Below, piece by piece: positions 7,314 to 7,609 of a stretch of DNA of 7,609 nt. Below the pieces are notes generated by a model, which worked only from the letters and a program-made list of their open reading frames with translations, was not told the DNA's origin and searched no databases. A program made the translations under genes and the position numbers. The DNA comes from an uncultured Eubacterium sp. GTDB lineage: Bacteria; Bacillota; Clostridia; Oscillospirales; Acutalibacteraceae. The DNA is taken from assembly GCA_945980015.1 (NCBI GenBank), contig CAMFQI010000048.1, positions 1 through 7,609 of the forward strand, written 5' to 3'. Every line of letters starts with the position of its first letter. Within the stretch, counting starts at the first letter, position 1.

Positions 7314-7563
7314 ATGAAGAATGTAGAAATCTATACAGACGGCGCATGCAGCGGCAATCCGGGACCTGGAGGCTGGGGTGCGGTTTTAATATATAACGGC
7401 GTTGAAAAGCAGTTATCGGGCTCGGAAAAAGAAACAACGAACAACCGTATGGAATTGAGCGCAGTTATTACCGCCTTAAAGGCACTTAAGGAGCCTTGTT
7501 ATGTTACGCTGACGACCGACAGCAAATATGTCTGCGACGCAATAAACAAGGGCTGGCTTAACT
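7314..7563 (+). CDS. rnhA: Ribonuclease HI, N-terminal part (3' end cut by fragment boundary)
   Basis: Cytoplasmic nuclease that cuts the RNA strand of RNA-DNA hybrids, clearing R-loops and replication primers. The first 83 codons are genomic. They show [19 protein letters not shown] (7-25) with catalytic D9, then [12 protein letters not shown] (41-52) with E47, and [17 protein letters not shown] (67-83) with D69. These are three of the four catalytic acids; the fourth (D134 in E. coli numbering) and the C-terminal half lie beyond the window. The frame stays open to 7604 only by reading into adapter, giving the artefact tail [13 protein letters not shown], which is not part of the protein. 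The start at 7314 has AGGTGA (7304-7309) 4 nt upstream and gives the canonical opening. It is divergent from rnj across a 156-bp gap. Full members are about 145-155 residues. Confidence 0.95.
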
Positions 7564-7609
7564 CTGTCTCTTATACACATCTGACGCTGCCGACGAAGGC
7601 TTAGGTGTA
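7564..7609 (-). other. Illumina Nextera i5-side adapter, reverse complement (synthetic, not genomic)
   Basis: CTGTCTCTTATACACATCT (7564-7582) is the reverse-complement Tn5 mosaic end. GACGCTGCCGACGA (7583-7596) is the Read 1 primer part. AGGCTTAG (7597-7604) is the reverse complement of index CTAAGCCT, and GTGTA (7605-7609) the end of P5. Bases 7564-7608 are the exact reverse complement of bases 1-45. The true insert ends at 7563. Confidence 0.99.

Noticed and set aside
46..7563. A novel defence, toxin or other undescribed multigene system
   Set aside because: All seven genes belong to well-known housekeeping families with intact motifs where the sequence is complete. I see no CRISPR repeats, tRNA or rRNA genes, integrases or orphan genes.
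1..7609. Transposon, linear plasmid or phage bounded by long terminal inverted repeats
   Set aside because: The repeats are Nextera adapter with a recognisable index. The insert holds only core chromosomal genes, and the first and last nine insert bases (46-54 CAATAATGT, 7555-7563 GGCTTAACT) are not a target-site duplication.

Overview
The window is one Illumina Nextera-tagged DNA fragment. Bases 1-45 and 7564-7609 are library adapter, and only 46-7563 is biological sequence. That insert looks like ordinary chromosomal housekeeping DNA from a low-to-moderate-GC Gram-positive bacterium, most likely a gut-type member of the Clostridia (Ruminococcaceae/Oscillospirales-like). The clues are RNase J as the main RNA-decay nuclease, the rplI-dnaB and tilS-ftsH neighbourhoods, strong AGGAGG-type ribosome binding sites, and clostridial-looking TilS, FtsH and DnaB sequences. 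The exact genus cannot be read from the sequence alone.

Layout, left to right: adapter; the C-terminal end of a PfkB-family sugar kinase (+ strand, cut by the fragment end); a 12-bp-stem terminator shared by convergent genes; then five complete minus-strand genes. In transcription order these are rnj (RNase J), rplI (ribosomal protein L9), dnaB (replicative helicase), tilS (tRNA-Ile lysidine synthetase) and ftsH (membrane AAA+ protease). Next comes a 156-bp divergent regulatory region, the 5' part of rnhA (RNase HI, + strand, cut by the fragment end), and the second adapter.

The five minus-strand genes look like one operon. A good sigma-A-type promoter (TTGACA, 17-bp spacer, TAAAAT) lies upstream of rnj with an A/T-rich UP-element-like palindrome behind it. 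The gaps between genes are 22 nt, 22 nt, a 26-nt overlap and 5 nt, and the terminator follows ftsH directly. The genes join RNA turnover, translation, DNA replication, tRNA decoding and membrane protein quality control, so this is a growth-linked core operon and not an accessory island.

I found no mobile element, CRISPR array, RNA gene, prophage or new defence system. The perfect 45-bp inverted terminal repeat that could suggest a linear element or transposon is the sequencing adapter. The most useful alerts are the adapter itself and the two chimeric protein ends it creates. The more biological points are the operon's gene order, the divergent RNase J/RNase HI control region and the basic N-terminal extension of RNase J.
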